Assembly (NCBI GenBank): GCA_029948255.1
Contig: JALIZF010001204.1
Coordinates: forward strand, 62,001-126,000
DNA: 64,000 nucleotides
Reading direction: 5' to 3'
DNA from: Telmatactis stephensoni
Taxonomy: Eukaryota > Cnidaria > Anthozoa > Actiniaria > Isophelliidae
Shown piece by piece: positions 22,405-35,629 of this stretch. Position 1 is the stretch's first letter; every line of letters begins with the position of its first letter. A program made the position numbers and the translations under genes. Below the pieces are notes generated by a model. It was not told the DNA's origin. It did no database searches and saw nothing but the letters and a program-made list of their open reading frames with translations.

Positions 22405-24090
22405 TAGTGAACTTCAGATTTGACAATAAGTACAAGACTTAGTACAAGTACGAGTTTTGATGTTGGTCTAGTGTGGGATGTTTATACTGAAGGTTTACGG
22501 TCGTTTTGCTTCTAAACTCTTTTGATTCAAGTCCTTTCGCTTCCAAGATCTTTCACTTCCAGTCCGTTTGCTTCTTGGTATTTTATGCTTGATATTGGTT
22601 CATAAGAGTTTTGTTTTAAGCTTGAAAGAGATTATTTATTTATTTTTTCTATAACAGATGTCAAATTTGTATCATTTTCTTGCAAATGATCCCTTGCTAA
22701 AACATATTGCCTAGTCATCACCAAGTAATCATGATCCAGTCACAAATATAATAGTTTTTTTGAGAATTAAACAAGTTTTATAAGATTCCTCTAACTGCTT
22801 TGGTTTATGGTCCTTTTGCTTCTTGAGCTTTCGGTGACGACATGCAACTTCATGGCATAAAATAGATCTTTACTATGTGTGGTGACATTTTACTTTCGAT
22901 TTACTATGTTCTTGTATCAAACAAAACATTTTATAACCTTTCTTGATTCTTTTAAACAGTATATTACCGTATTTCTCATTATGAAGTGAAAGGTTGGACC
23001 AATGGACTCTATGTCTTGGAAACGAAAGAGTTTACATGTAGAAGCGAAACCACCTGATTCCATACTGAATCATAGCCACTTTTCCGTTTCTGACAATGTT
23101 TCAATCTATGTACAGGACTACAGTTCAGTATCAACAACTCACGCAAGGCCAATTTAAAACTTGTTCTCAAACAAGTAAATTCATTTTCCGAGTCAAATCC
23201 GAGTCCTGAGTCAAATCCGAGTCCAAGTCAAAAGGCCAAGTCAAGATAAAAAAACAAATATTTATGATTAGAAGGCTTACATTGCTAGTATTTCACATCA
23301 TACACGTTTATCTGATTAGCTGAAGTAAAGTTTTACATTCTATTTGTTTTATGTTTTACACCATAATAAACTAAATCGTGTCATCGATAAATACAGACCA
23401 CCAGTGACCAGACCGAAAAACTTACAGCTAAAATGAACAACTGAAATCCCAAATGCAATGTAATATTTCACATTGCCTGCCAGCAAAAGCAATAGGCTGC
23501 GTGGAGCAGATATTTTGTGGAGCAGATCCAACAGATTTCTAGCAATTGAGATGTTCATAAACCTGGTTAGACGCTCGTTTAAAACTGGCATGAATTATGA
23601 TTCATGAGTGCCGTGTTTAGTTCGGCAAGTTTCAAGCTTGCAATGTGGGATTAATTGATTGATTGATACAGAAACTCTAAATCAATCTTTGGGATGCTGG
23701 TTTCACTCCTTTCTTTGACACATTTTAAATGCTTCAGGGAGGCTAGCTCATCCTGTCTTTCTTTCCTCACCAAGGACCCTTCTGTAAACCATATATATGA
23801 TGTTGGCATCCTCAATAAAGATTATCATTATTATTAAACAACTGTTGTTTTGTTGGGCTTTCTGTGGTAACCACAAAATGGCTGCGTCATTTTTCATTGT
23901 TTATTTTTTGACAAACATGACTTCATAAATTAGCAATGTAAGCCTGCTATTAAAGGTCAATTTTTAGATAGTTTTATCTTGACTCAGCCTTCTGACTCGG
24001 ACTTGGATTTGACTCGGACTCGGATTCGACTCGGTGATTAGTTGAACTCTTACTCAAACTCATACTCATAGTCACATCTGAAGTTCACTA
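22405..24090. mobile_element. 1.7-kb inverted-repeat element (TAGTGAACTTCAGAT termini)
   Basis: TAGTGAACTTCAGATTTGAC on the left mirrors GTCACATCTGAAGTTCACTA on the right. A second inverted pair (AAATCCGAGTCC-type at 23195, GGACTTGGATTTGACTCGG at 23999) and a hairpin-bearing insert (22489-23055, TTCGCTTC-type) lie inside. No transposase is visible. Confidence 0.75.
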
Positions 24091-25294
24091 ATATCTTATA
24101 ACTAAAGGAACCAAATTATTGCATGGTAACCATGGCAACTAGTTGATTGATTGGTAGCCATGGTAACTGTACTATTTTCTCCCAATAATCCAATGCATGT
24201 AATTTTAGATTGATACTTTCTTACTGACAGTAAATATTCAATGGTCAACAGAAAACCATGGGCTTGAAGTGCATTCACACTTAGAGACTATCTTAATTCT
24301 TAAGCAAATTATAATTTAGTCAAGACATTGTCAGAACTTCCAACTACAAATGATACTAAAATTACAGCCAATCAGGGTTATTTTATGATAACAACTTCCC
24401 ACTTGTACAGTTATCTGCTCTATTACAGCTGTTATCTACAGATATCAAATCTTTGTGCAGAAAAAGTTGTTCCTTCCCAGAAAGACAAATTTATAGAAAT
24501 TTTGGATTTGATAAACTTCAGGGAGTACAGACTTCCATAGTTGCCTTTTTCAAAAACATTTTGAATTATGATTATTGATGATCTATCAAGTGTGAATGCA
24601 CTTTTGGAAGTTTAATTATATATTGTAGCAGAACCCAGTCTACAAGCATCAAACTCAGGTCATGCAACCCTATCTGACTAAATCAAGCAGCACAGTCAAA
24701 AGACTGCCTCAATATTGGTAAATGGGCAAAGACTTTCAGCTCATAAGATGTAATACAGGAGAAATGACAGTAAATTTAAAATTGGATATTTTCCTGAGAT
24801 TTGTTTTTGATAAGTGCAGATTAGAGGTTGGGAGGCCTTCATTTCTGTAATCTATTTTCTTCAAATATAACACTTGATGCTTATTTTGCCCCCCCCCCCC
24901 CCCCCCCCTTACAGGGAAAAACGGGCTGAGAGAATGTCTGTGCAATCTTAATCGTATTCCAGGTCACATGAGGTTCTCAAGATTTTGAGAACAAATCTGA
25001 TTGGTTATTTATGTTTTGCCAATCAAATTTCAACAAACCAGAACTAAAACCAGAACTAAAACAAACACTGTTCGTTTTTACTACTTAATTCTCTATCTAC
25101 ATTGACAATATATCACGGAAAATATTCCTGGACATGGCAATTTGACTCCTGGATGTCAAAGACTTCTATTTTGTTCTTAATTAAATCTATCAAATGCCGA
25201 AGTCTGTGTGAATTAAGCCCCATGGCTTTGTAGGCATGTCATTCGAATCAGACCAAAGGAGAAATATCAGAAATCTAGAGCAATTTGTGTTTAA
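24091..25294. other. No gene seen
   Basis: AT-rich sequence with short frames only. A pure poly(C) run of 18 or more bases lies at about 24889-24908. Confidence 0.6.
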
Positions 25295-27102
25295 GGTGTT
25301 TCAAAGTAGTTGTTGATGCGCTACACCTCTCATTTTAAATTCGCGATTTAATGGACTTCTTCTCGTCGGATCAAAATATCCTTTGGACCAATTATCAAGC
25401 AAAGATTGAATTTTTGAATGATAGTAATTTTAAGTCAATCTGTGATTTTACAGCAAAGATATTCAATGATCGTTTAAATCAGTCTTTCTAAAATATCTCC
25501 CGTTTACGATGAGCTTTTGAAAAACGATAACATAGGCCTAAAACTTCACATTCATGCACACATACTTATAGTAAAATCAGAGAGTTTAAACAGAGCGATT
25601 TCGAGTACTAGACATTTTTTATGCGTATTTTGCGTCGCAAAAACTAAGGTATAGCTTGTCATGCAGAAAAGAAATACTCGGCGCTCAAACATATGCGCCA
25701 AAATACTGAAAACACGTTGCTATATTGTTGTTCTTTCTCTCTGGTAAATTGCACTGGTTTAAGTGTTCATTTGGCAGAGTTATGATTTTTCTTCTGATAG
25801 TATGTGGGATTCACTAGCTGCAACAATTTTAACTTTCAAGCGGCGTAAGAGATATCTCTTCAAGTCATCACTGTTTAGAGCCCAAAATCACGGATATACT
25901 TACTCAAAGTATCATAAAACACGCAACAGAAATTTATTAAATTTGATATGTAAAGCAACATTTTAAAATTTCACTTGAATACAGTGCTTCAAACGCGCCG
26001 GAGTAGAATCAAACCCGTGTGTACAAATGCATGACGATGGCGTGATGCTTGCTGATTATATCACGCTACATTTCTTCGCACCCGTGTTACGACGCATTTG
26101 CATACCGCGGTTTTATTTGAACTAGGAACTATACCTACTGAAAGGATCACACAAAACTCGAAATTGGAAAAATTAGTTGCGGCTCCCCCATTTTTTTTTT
26201 CTCTTGCCAAACGTGCAGCAAGTCTACGGTTTTTCTTACTTCTCGAACTTTTAGTTGCAGGCATTGCATCGAAAGAAGTGTAAAGGCACTATATGCAAAT
26301 GCATCATAACACGGGTGCGAAGGAATGTAGCGTGACATAATCAGCAAGCATCACGCCATCGTCATGCATTTGTACACACGGGTTTGATTCTACTCCGGCG
26401 CGTTTGAAGCACTGTATTCAAGTGAAATTTTAAAATGTTGCTTTACATATCAAATTTAATAAATTTCTGCTGCGTGTTTTATGATACTTTGAGTAAGTAT
26501 ATCCGTGATTTTGGGCTCTAAACAGTGATGACTTGAAGAGATATCTCTTACGCCGCTTGAAAGTTAAAATTGTTGCAGCTAGTGAATCCCACATACTATC
26601 AGAAGAAAAATCATAACTCCGCCAAATGAACACTTAAACCAGTGCAATTTACCAGAGAGAAAGAACAACAATATAGCAACGTGTTTTCAGATTTTGGCGC
26701 ATATGTTTGAGCGCCGAGTATTTCTTTTCTGCATGACAAGCTATACCTTAGTTTTTGCGACGCAAAATACGCATAAAAAATGTTTGCGTCTAGTACTCGA
26801 AATCGCTCTGTTTAAACTCTCTGATTTGGAAGTATGTGTGCATGAATGTGAAGTTTTAGGCCTATGTTATCGTTTTTCAAAAGCTCATCGTAAACGGGAG
26901 ATATTTTAGAAAGACTGATTTAAACGATCATTGAATATCTTTGCTGTAAAATCACAGATTGACTTAAAATTACTATCATTCAAAAATTCAATCTTTGCTT
27001 GATAATTGGTCCAAAGGATATTTTGATCCGACGAGAAGAAGTCCATTAAATCGCGAATTTAAAATGAGAGGTGTAGCGCGTCAACAACTACTTTGAAACA
27101 CC
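25295..27102. mobile_element. 1.8-kb palindromic element with 810-bp arms and TTAA flanks
   Basis: The left arm 25295-26104 and right arm 26292-27102 are near-identical inverted copies around a 187-bp loop. TTAA lies at 25291-25294 and 27103-27106. TTAA duplications are typical of piggyBac and Kolobok superfamilies. The ends begin GGTGTTTCAAAGTAG. Both arms contain the same 67-codon frame (with SYDFSSDSMWDSLAATIL, two differences), explained by arm identity. No transposase is recognised. Confidence 0.92.
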
Positions 27103-27546
27103 TTAAATAGTCATGCGAATATTCAGCAAGTACACAGCAGTAAACATACATAAAACATGATTTGACTGCTTTGATTACATGACATTTTTTGGACTTTTTT
27201 AAAGAGGTTCAGAGTCGATTGGACTCGACAACTGAGTCTGTCGACATTCATCTTGCACAAACAAAACAATTCCTCTTAGATTTCTCTCTGCTGTGATCAC
27301 TAACTCGGTGTTTATACAGATTTAAAAGACTCAAATAAAGTGTTTCCAACCTGCCATTATTCATTATATTTTCTACAAACAGCTTTGTTTTCTCTGTGTG
27401 TAAATAACTTAAATTACATATGCAAATTTATTACCTGGAACACGATTAAGAATGCCATTACACAGACATTTCCTCCCCGTTTTTTCCCCGTAGGGGGAGG
27501 GATGGGAAACAGCTGAACACAGGCTAGCTGCATATGTACTGTAGTT

Positions 27547-28574
27547 CCAGAAAATATCCATACCCCACCACAGAGGGAATTGGAAATTCGGGAAGGGTAG
27601 GGTGGTCAAATACCCTTGGAAAATCTGAAGGACAGGGGGTGTAAACAAATCAAATAAATATTTCCAGAGAATTGGACTTTTAACGAACTCACAAATGACT
27701 GGAAATGGGCTAACATCTTTTATGTTAATAAAAACTTAACGTGAAATAATTCGGTTTTACGCATTTTCATCAATTCTATCTAAACAATTTTTCCGTTAGA
27801 AACGATAAATTGAAGAAAACAACCTTCGATGAATCCTTTGAATGAATCGAAACTCGAAGACAAAATGGCTGCCATCATTCATATCCAGTCCCCAGACACA
27901 GGAAATTTACCCAATGCCTAATACGCTTTGGCTGTGAACACGTTTTCGTAAACATGGCATGGTGAATCTACTGAGAAATTTTATACTTTATATATCAATA
28001 AGAAATGACCATTTTTCACAAGGAAACCATGATATCCTTTTAAATTTTCACATGCCACTGTTGAATGATGATACAGAATGATCATAAACTTTGCTTAATC
28101 TGCATAGAACTATAAAGATCCCATAGATTTACAGTAAAATTCTCTGCTTCATCCAAACTGAAAGAGTTTTAAAATAAGCCAGTTGTTAAATTACTAATCT
28201 CCCAAATAAGTTTGGTATACCCTCAGAATTAACTCATCAAAAGTCCGACTGTATGGTTTTAAAAACAATACTTTGCATGAATTACCCAGCACAGCACCTG
28301 CACAATTGGTGAGGCAATCGATTACCAATTGATTTGTTGAACTGTTAACTTTTCTGTTAGCTCTAAACTGCTGACTAGTAACAACAAATTTTCCAGGGGG
28401 TATTGAAATGTGGGGGTTGCTTTTTGTTTGTTTGTTTGTTTTTTTTTTTTTCAATTTTTGGAAATTCCAGAGGGGTGGGGGGTCAATATCATAACACGAA
28501 AAATGGAAATTCTGAGGGGTAGAGGGATGTAATACGAAATTCCCTCTGTGGTGGGGTATATGGATATTTTCTGG
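27547..28574. mobile_element. 1.0-kb inverted-repeat element (CCAGAAAATATCCAT termini)
   Basis: CCAGAAAATATCCATACCCC with CACCACAGAGGGAATT mirrors AATTCCCTCTGTGGTG with TGGATATTTTCTGG. The interior is unremarkable and AT-rich. Confidence 0.82.
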
Positions 28575-28872
28575 AAATACACAATATAATTATGTAACTA
28601 TATATTCCAATTGACAAATATATTAAGACACACTTTTCATCATTCAGGAAGATTGGGGTCAAAATTATATTTTTAACAGATAAACAAGACATCAAGTTGA
28701 GATCCACAAAATATTTAAGATGATTTTGATGTTATTGGAGACTGAGTTCTGCTACTTATGATTTATAATTGTATCATTCTATATTATACAAAGCAGAAAA
28801 ACATGCAATGTATTAAAACCCCTTTCAATGTTTCAAAAGTAGTACGGTACGTACAGTTGCAAGCCAGGGATA

Positions 28873-29008
28873 ATTGAAGGGTTCCATATGAAAATGACCC
28901 AAGTGACTTTTTGATGGATGTCCTGAGATTAATTTTCCAGCATAGGAATGTTAATTATACTATTGAGAAAATATAAAAAAGTCACTTAGGCCACTTTCAC
29001 ATGGAAGA
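28873..29008. mobile_element. MITE family F (AATTGAAGGGTTC termini), copy 1
   Basis: ATATGAAAATGACCCAAGTG with ACTTTTTGATGG mirrors AAAGTCACTTAGGCC. Copy 2 is at 42208-42369. Confidence 0.72.
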
Positions 29009-29166
29009 CTTCATTTATTGGAAGCCATTCTTTAGATTCTTCCTTGCAAGATCTCAATTTTGAAAGCAAATTTATTTGCTTATATTTTAATGGACTCCAC
29101 CATGATTTTGCAATCCTACTGAGCTTGGTCAAATGATTATGTTGTTTTTTTTCATTTTGCTCTGTG

Positions 29167-29776
29167 GTTAAAGTGCCTATAACCCCTAGCGAATATGCAC
29201 CTGTAGGCACATTTTTTAAAAGTTGAGCATCTTGGGAAAATATAATTATAAAAAAAATCAAAGATATGAATTTTTTCCAGTATACCAGAGTCCTCAATCA
29301 TTTAAGCTATAACTCCAGACTAAAATCCCCCTTTTTGGAAGGCTGGGATGAAGTTGATTTTAAAATAATAAACTCATTTTGTTAATAATAGACTTTGACA
29401 TATTTGTGATGTAAGTTAAGGCACATTGATGTAATTTAAGGGACAATTAAGTATCTAGTCACGGCAATCAGACTCAGAGAAACAGCACAAAGTAGCTATA
29501 TCAAAGTAGTAGAATTTTTAGCAGAAGTTAGATAGATTGTATTGCAACAATACTATACAAGGATAACAAGAGCTTGTAGTTCTGAAAGTTATCTTGATTC
29601 CTTAGAACATGTCATCGATGCTGGGCCTTAGTTTTCCAAGGGTTCTCACAATTTTTCTCCATAGGATGCCCAAAATACACTTTTTTTCTAACTTTGTAAG
29701 GCTTTTTCCTGGCAAAAAGAATTTGAACGACTCACTTTTCAAAATATTTTTGTTGAGGTTATAGGCACTTTAATAA
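29167..29776. mobile_element. Inverted-repeat element (GTTAAAGTGCCTATAACC termini)
   Basis: GTTAAAGTGCCTATAACC on the left mirrors GGTTATAGGCACTTTAATAAC on the right, 610 bp apart. Frames across it (with a Lys-rich stretch at 29.0-29.3 kb) are not supported as genes. Confidence 0.7.
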
Positions 29777-29829
29777 CACTAAATGAAAGAGGTCTATAGA
29801 TACAATGCATGATTTAATTCTTTGTGCTG

Positions 29830-29978
29830 TAGAATAGATTTCGTATGACTGTGAAAACGACACCGCATGGTCATGGCATGGTTATGGCAGGAATTTTGAA
29901 TGTTTTTATAGTCAACACAGCACTGACACGGTCACAGCATGGCACAACCCGTTTCACACTCATATGAAATCTGCTCTA
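29830..29978. mobile_element. MITE family D, copy 3
   Basis: TAGAATAGATTTCGTATGAC mirrors CTCATATGAAATCTGCTCTA, with the standard ACGGCA-type interior. Confidence 0.9.
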
Positions 29979-30037
29979 TCTACAATACATATTGTATTTG
30001 CAATGAGGTGTACTTCTAGTGGAGGGCAGACAAAACA

Positions 30038-31191
30038 CAGTGGCGGATCCAGGATTTTTCAAAAGGGGTTCCGTTTCCTCAAACTGTATATAATACTCTT
30101 TTGTTTGGTCGATGTTTGACAAAAAAATGGCTTTTAATTTATAACTAGACGCACATAGTGCGTTTACTCGTGCCCAAGTGGAATTCAGTCTGACATGAGA
30201 ATAAATATATGTTTTAAAGCCAGTTTGGTCACGTTTTGAGTTCGGTACTGACCGGCAGAATATTTGTCTGCTTCGCCGGCAAGCTGATTTGAACTCATGG
30301 AGGTATCGGTCTCGATCCTAAATTTCCAATTAAAAAGGCATTTAGATATGAGCTGCCTTTATGTCTGATATTTATTAAGTAATTTTATAGCTGCTAAGGT
30401 AACAGCGATTCACATGTTGACAAACGCCTGTATTGCATGATATTGCAGACTCATTGTAGCGTCACGAAAGCACACCGTCCTGTTTGGGTGACCTGTTCAG
30501 TGACCTCCGTCTATTTTCTCTGATATCTAAAAGTAGCTGTTGCTTTGTAATCATTGACTTTCTAATAGTATTTATTTTAGTTTGTACGCCAAAAAATTTT
30601 AGCCATACCATCTAATTACAGAGAACATTGAAATACATTCTTGAAATTCTCAAATCGAAGAGCCAGACAATCGCCAGACAAGCTGTCGGCTTGAGTCAAA
30701 ATATATTGGAAATTAAATCAAATTAAAAAACAGCTTAAAATGCTTCAAAACCAGAAAAAAGCATGCAAAAAAATGAAAAGATAATATTTACTACATAACA
30801 AGGCGAAAAAAATCTTTTTATTCCATGAGGATTACGAATCCAGACCCGTCTATTTGCTTTATACGCTGGTGTTACACGCTGCTCTAAATGATTGCCTGGG
30901 GTGCCTGTGGATTGCCTCGTTTTCATGGCACATTCTCGACTACGACGATAGATAGATTGAAAACGCAAACCTAGACTCGTGCCGGCCTAAAGGCCTGGGC
31001 ACGAGTAATAATTCATTTAATTTACTATCAGTAGTAATGGCACTTAAAGGTAAATTAAACTTCTAATATTTTTTATTAAAATTTATATTGGCCATATTTC
31101 TATTACATGTACCTAAAAAATCGAACCTCTAAGGAGTAGGAGGGGGGGTTGGGGGTCCGTGAACCCCTTCGACCCCCCTGGATCCGCCACT
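30038..31191. mobile_element. 1.15-kb non-autonomous hAT-like element (CAGTGGCGGATCCAGG)
   Basis: CAGTGGCGGATCCAGG at 30038 mirrors CCTGGATCCGCCACTG ending 31191, with inner GGGGTTCC and GAACCCCTT. A nested pair (ACTCGTGCCC at about 30167, GGGCACGAGTAAT at about 30996) suggests a second insertion. No transposase is seen. Confidence 0.78.
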
Positions 31192-31194
31192 GAA

Positions 31195-32040
31195 ACACAT
31201 GGAAACACAATGCACTTGAAAATTTCTTGAAAATTCTCACAGTGGTATAATTATTTTCCACTATGAAGAATTTCTTTGGTATTATATGCATACATACAAA
31301 ATATTTCGGTTTACAAATTATCAATAACTTACAATATTTGGATTGGACCAATATAGAACACTTACTTACTGAACCAACTTGAGTCATATTTGTGAATAAC
31401 TTCTGAGAGGACACAAAAAGAATATTAGCAATTTACAACTCTACAACTGTAATGTACAGTACATGTATATATCATGTTATTTCTAAACATCCTCAAATGC
31501 AGTGTAATTTGAAGTACAGCAATAAGATTAGTATAAAGTTAAACATCGCCTGGTAAAACGAGGATTCAAACACCAAAATGGTGCTTTTGAAATTTTCCGC
31601 CAAAAATCAACATGAAATGTACATGAACAGAAATTATAGATAAAAAAGAGTTCTTTTAAGAGATATACAGTAATTTACCTTTACTCTGGTATATTCTTGG
31701 TTGCGTACAGCCGTTTTATCGTGTTTTATAGACAGCAAATGCACACAGACTCCATCTTCGACTCCACATGGTGTAAGGTGAACAAGCAGTGCTATTAGCC
31801 AGCGGTTTTGCACGACTGCCCTCCCCTCCCCCCTCCCCCGAAAAAATACAAACTATATATCTTTGCAGAATGCATTATTGTAATATTCGTTTTATCAAGA
31901 ATCGTGCATTTTGTGTAAATTTCTTGAGCGGCGGTCATGTTAAACGCGCGGGAATTTATTTCAGACCGATCTCCAAAGGAGACTGAAATTAAAAATTGGC
32001 TGTACTGCAAGCAATCACCACTATTAGACTGAATTTATAA
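31195..32040. other. No gene seen
   Basis: AT-rich sequence. A C-rich tract (CCCTCCCCTCCCCCCTCCCC) lies at about 31820-31839. Frames are short and unsupported. Confidence 0.5.
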
Positions 32041-32262
32041 TTAGAGGGTGTTTACATGGCACTAGAATCATCCGGCCTAGAACTAGGATCATCCTAGCAG
32101 GCGAATCATCCTACCTGCTATACATTTACTGCATTCTGTTTAGTAGGATGATCCTAGTGCCCGAAGTGGAGACACACTGAATTTCCATGCAAACAAAATG
32201 CAACAGGTAGGCCTGATGATTCGCCTGCCAGGATGATCCTAGTGCCATGCAAACACCCCCTA
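32041..32262. mobile_element. MITE (GGGTGTTTACATGGCACTAG termini)
   Basis: GGGTGTTTACATGGCACTAG mirrors CTAGTGCCATGCAAACACCC. Copies of AGGATGATCCTAG occur on both arms and within. Confidence 0.85.
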
Positions 32263-32547
32263 AATTGACCCTAAATCAACCACAAAACGTTGTGAACTAC
32301 TTAGCTGTAGAACTTTTGTCGAGCGCTCGTAAAAATGAGCTACGAAACAACCATTTTATATCACTACAATAAATTAGGAGCATGCAGCGACGCACATCTT
32401 GTAACTGCCTTCTAGGAAGTACTCGGGGTCATGCTTTTTTACCTGCCCGTGGTACTGAAGACAGTAACTTGTTTGATTCTACCAAAGACATCCCTGTCAC
32501 AGGAAAAGCATGTCAAGACTCTGTCAATTCCCAACTTTTGCAACTTG

Positions 32548-32642
32548 GGGTTTGCCTGGGTCTAACCTGGGAATCTGTTCTACTTTACTTGTAAAAATAG
32601 AACAGATTCCCAGGGATTTCCTGGTTATACCCAGGGAAGCCC
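32548..32642. repeat. Hairpin (GGGAATCTGTTCTA / TAGAACAGATTCCC)
   Basis: An imperfect 40-bp inverted pair with a short loop. Confidence 0.7.
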
Positions 32643-32691
32643 CATGTTTGACCCAATTTTTCCCTGTGTGTGTGATGATGACGATGGTGGA

Positions 32692-33097
32692 TCCCCGGGG
32701 GGGGGGGGGGGGGACTCCGATCGTAAATGGACGGGGATGCTCGTCGTACCTTTTAGGGGTCAAAATCTGCAATCTGGTACCTTTTAGGGTGTCTCAGACT
32801 TAAGTGGACTACCAGAGACATAGCTGGTACCTTTTAGGGACTGTTTTGGGGTAAATAAACTACCTAAAATAAGCATGAAAGGGACAATTTCGATGATCTG
32901 AATTGAATCTTCAAAGCACATCGATAACAAGTGTTTCATTACTTTAATTGATTATTGTTGTTTTTGAATTGGTACCTTTTAGGGGTAGAAATCAATTGTT
33001 GCCACTCCCTCTCAGGTACCTTTTAGGGGTCATTTTCAAAATTTCCGACGAGCATCCCCGTCCTCTTATATATAGGAGTCCCCCCCCCCCCCGGGGG
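32692..33097. mobile_element. MITE family E, copy 2
   Basis: A long G run with GGACTCC and GGACGGGGATGCTCGTCG is mirrored by CGACGAGCATCCCCGTCC, GGAGTC and a long C run. The flanks share TGGATC. The interior repeats TACCTTTTAGGG five times. Confidence 0.85.
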
Positions 33098-33197
33098 TGG
33101 ATCACACGCATGACGACGAGGAAGTAGTCGCTACAAACACCTTTGCCTTAGATTTTGTTCGAGTGACTCACGCTTCGCGTTCGCATTTCTGCAGCAA

Positions 33198-33346
33198 TAG
33201 AGTAGATTTCGTATGACTGTGGAAACGACACTGCACGGTCACGGCACGATTACGGCAGGAATTTTGAATGTTTTAACAGACAACACGGCACTGACACGGT
33301 CACGGAACGACGCCGTCCGTTTCACACTCATACGAAATCTGCTCTA
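33198..33346. mobile_element. MITE family D, copy 4
   Basis: TAGAGTAGATTTCGTATGAC mirrors CTCATACGAAATCTGCTCTA. A solo degenerate end follows at 33518-33560. Confidence 0.92.
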
Positions 33347-33754
33347 TGATCAATGGTGACAGTATGTCATCTTAGGTAATTGAGATCACTGAACAATAAA
33401 TAATTATAAAAAAGCTCCATAAGAGTAAAATTAAAATGGTGGATTTTCAGCCCCACCCCTCTCCACTTTTCATATTCTACCGCCACTGCAAGCTTTCCAT
33501 TGATATATACGGTTTGTTAGAGCAGAGATTTTGTATGAGTATGAAACGGACTGCGCTGTGTCAGTGACGTGTTGTCCTGATAACAACATTCGACCACATA
33601 TATATTATTACTATGGAGGGGAATTTTTTAAAAATCGTTTTATAGATCAAATAAATAATACACAACGACATTTGAGAGGTTTCAACTTTATTTCAAATCA
33701 TTTTCTCCTCTTTAGATCACTAAGAAGTATAGCTTGGGCTCCCTGTGCATTCGA

Positions 33755-33954
33755 CAAGAGATCATAATACTAAGAGAGCGAAACTCAGTAGATGTCTGTG
33801 CGACGGTTCGCGTCCCGTCCGCGCGCACGTCCAAATTAAAATCAAATTCTCATTGTTTGAGAACCAGTTACGCGTGCGTTGGCGAACTTAGTCGCCGCGA
33901 ACATCGCACAGACATCAATACCGAGTTTAGCTCTCTTAGTCTTATGGCCTCTTG
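33755..33954. mobile_element. MITE family B, copy 3
   Basis: Both termini are present, but the inner CGCCATCGCGCGCG arm is deleted on the left. No clear target duplication remains. Confidence 0.85.
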
Positions 33955-34109
33955 ATTAATATAAAAATTAGGTACTAGCAAATAGCGGAGCTCCCATTTA
34001 AATAAATAATAATAATGCAAAATATGATAATGCTTGCTCATCAATAAAGTTAGTTAAGGCAAAAAATAACTTTTTATCGTTTGTGTCAAAACTCCTGGCC
34101 TTAACATAC

Positions 34110-34700
34110 TTCAGATGGACTTTTGCTAGCGTCCACCTTTCGCGCCAACGCAAGATATGGACCACTATACCATATACTTTGAACTATACTATATACTTTG
34201 AAGTCCATAATTCGCGTCGACGCAAACTGCGGATTGACTCGCGAGTCCACAGATTGCGTTGAACTCAAACTATGGACTTTTGCTAGCGTCCATATTTCGC
34301 GCCAGCGCAAGATATGGCTTACTATACTTTGAAGTCCACAATTCGCGTCGACGCAAACTGAGGATTAATTCGCGACACCACAGATTGCGTTCAACTCAAA
34401 CTATGGACTTTTGCTAGCGTCCACATCTCGACTATACTATATACTTTGAAGTCCATAATTCGCGTTGACGCAAACTGTGGATTGATTCGCAACCCCACAG
34501 ATTGTGTTCAACTCAAACTATGGACTTTTTACTAGCGTCCACATCTCAAGCCAGCGCAATATATGGACCATAAACTTTGAAGTGTATAATTCGCGTCGAC
34601 GCAAATTGTGGATTAATTCGCGAGTCCACAGATTGCGTTGAACTCAAACTATGGACTTTTGCTAGCGTCCACATCTCGCGCCAGCGCAATATATGATAAT
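34110..34700. repeat. Tandem repeat of about 120-170 bp (GGACTTTTGCTAGCGTCCA)
   Basis: Five diverged units contain ATGGACTTTTGCTAGCGTCC, TTTGAAGTCCATAATTCGCG and CCACAGATTGCGTT, with deletions making the period irregular. Confidence 0.85.
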
Positions 34701-35028
34701 CGTTCAATATTGAGATTCACATGTCAGATTTTATAATTGACTTTGTTGTGGTTCATATTTCTTAGAAACAGGAAGCAAAAATCTCCAAAACCATTATAAT
34801 TTAAAATTACAGAGCAACATATCTTGATTTGTCTGTCTTTACTATATTGTGACATCTTGTTTTTTGTGGTTGTGGTTGTGGTTGTTGTTGTTGTTTTTAA
34901 TTAAGCAATAGAAGATAGATTTCTATGACTCTACCGGTGAAATAGAGCACGCGTGATGTTGGGAGAAACACGAGAAAAGTTTGAAAATCACAAGCCTTAT
35001 ATCAGCTTGATGAAAGCCTTAACATCTT

Positions 35029-35254
35029 AAGGCGGCGAAATACGAGACACAAAAACCCTCAACTTGTCGCGCAACATTGTTGCGTTGCAGGTTTTTGATC
35101 GATGTTGCGCGTTTTTCACCTCGCGAAATTTTTTTTGTTGCGTGACAAGTTGAGATCGCGAGGTGAAAAACATGCAACATCGATCAAAAACCTGCAACGC
35201 AACAATGTTGCGCGACAAGTTGAGGGTTTTTGTGTCTCGTATTTCGCCGCCTTT
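35029..35254. mobile_element. Near-perfect long-hairpin MITE (AAGGCGGCGAAATACGAGAC)
   Basis: Arms of about 100 bp (with CTCAACTTGTCGCGCAAC and GTTGCGCGACAAGTTGAG) leave almost no loop. The frames read across it are mirror artefacts. Confidence 0.9.
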
Positions 35255-35255
35255 A

Positions 35256-35627
35256 GTGCCCGTTCACATAATAGAAGTTGCTCTTGGTAGGTATGGTCAC
35301 CCTAGCTACCCGAGGTACGTAGAGAAAGCTGGCGTTCACATGTAATTTTGCAGCCTCAGGGGGCTAGGGTTAGGTGTTCGATTACCATCGCGTGGTCGCT
35401 AAGTACTTACACAAACCAGCGGTAATCCGAGAAAGACAAATCATGGCCCTCTCCCCTACTCGTTCGTTTCACATGGGCTTATGTAAACAAAACTAGCCTC
35501 TACCATGTTGAGGCACCATCCATCGCATGTGAAACGAACTGCGTAAAACAAAGGACAAGGGAAACTCTACCAACTAGGGTAACCCTACTACATAGGGGCA
35601 CCTTCTCTCATGTGAACGGGGCCCTTA
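35256..35627. mobile_element. MITE (GTGCCCGTTCACAT termini)
   Basis: TTTAGTGCCCGTTCACAT on the left mirrors ATGTGAACGGGGCCCTTAA on the right. Inner GTTCACATG and CATGTGAAACGAA are scattered. Confidence 0.72.
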
Positions 35628-35629
35628 AG

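Noticed and set aside
25763..26633. Paired 67-codon frames in the palindrome
   Set aside because: Identical because the arms are identical; no start context or family recognised.
28986..29297. 103-codon frame on the minus strand
   Set aside because: It overlaps an inverted-repeat element end and has no recognisable domain.
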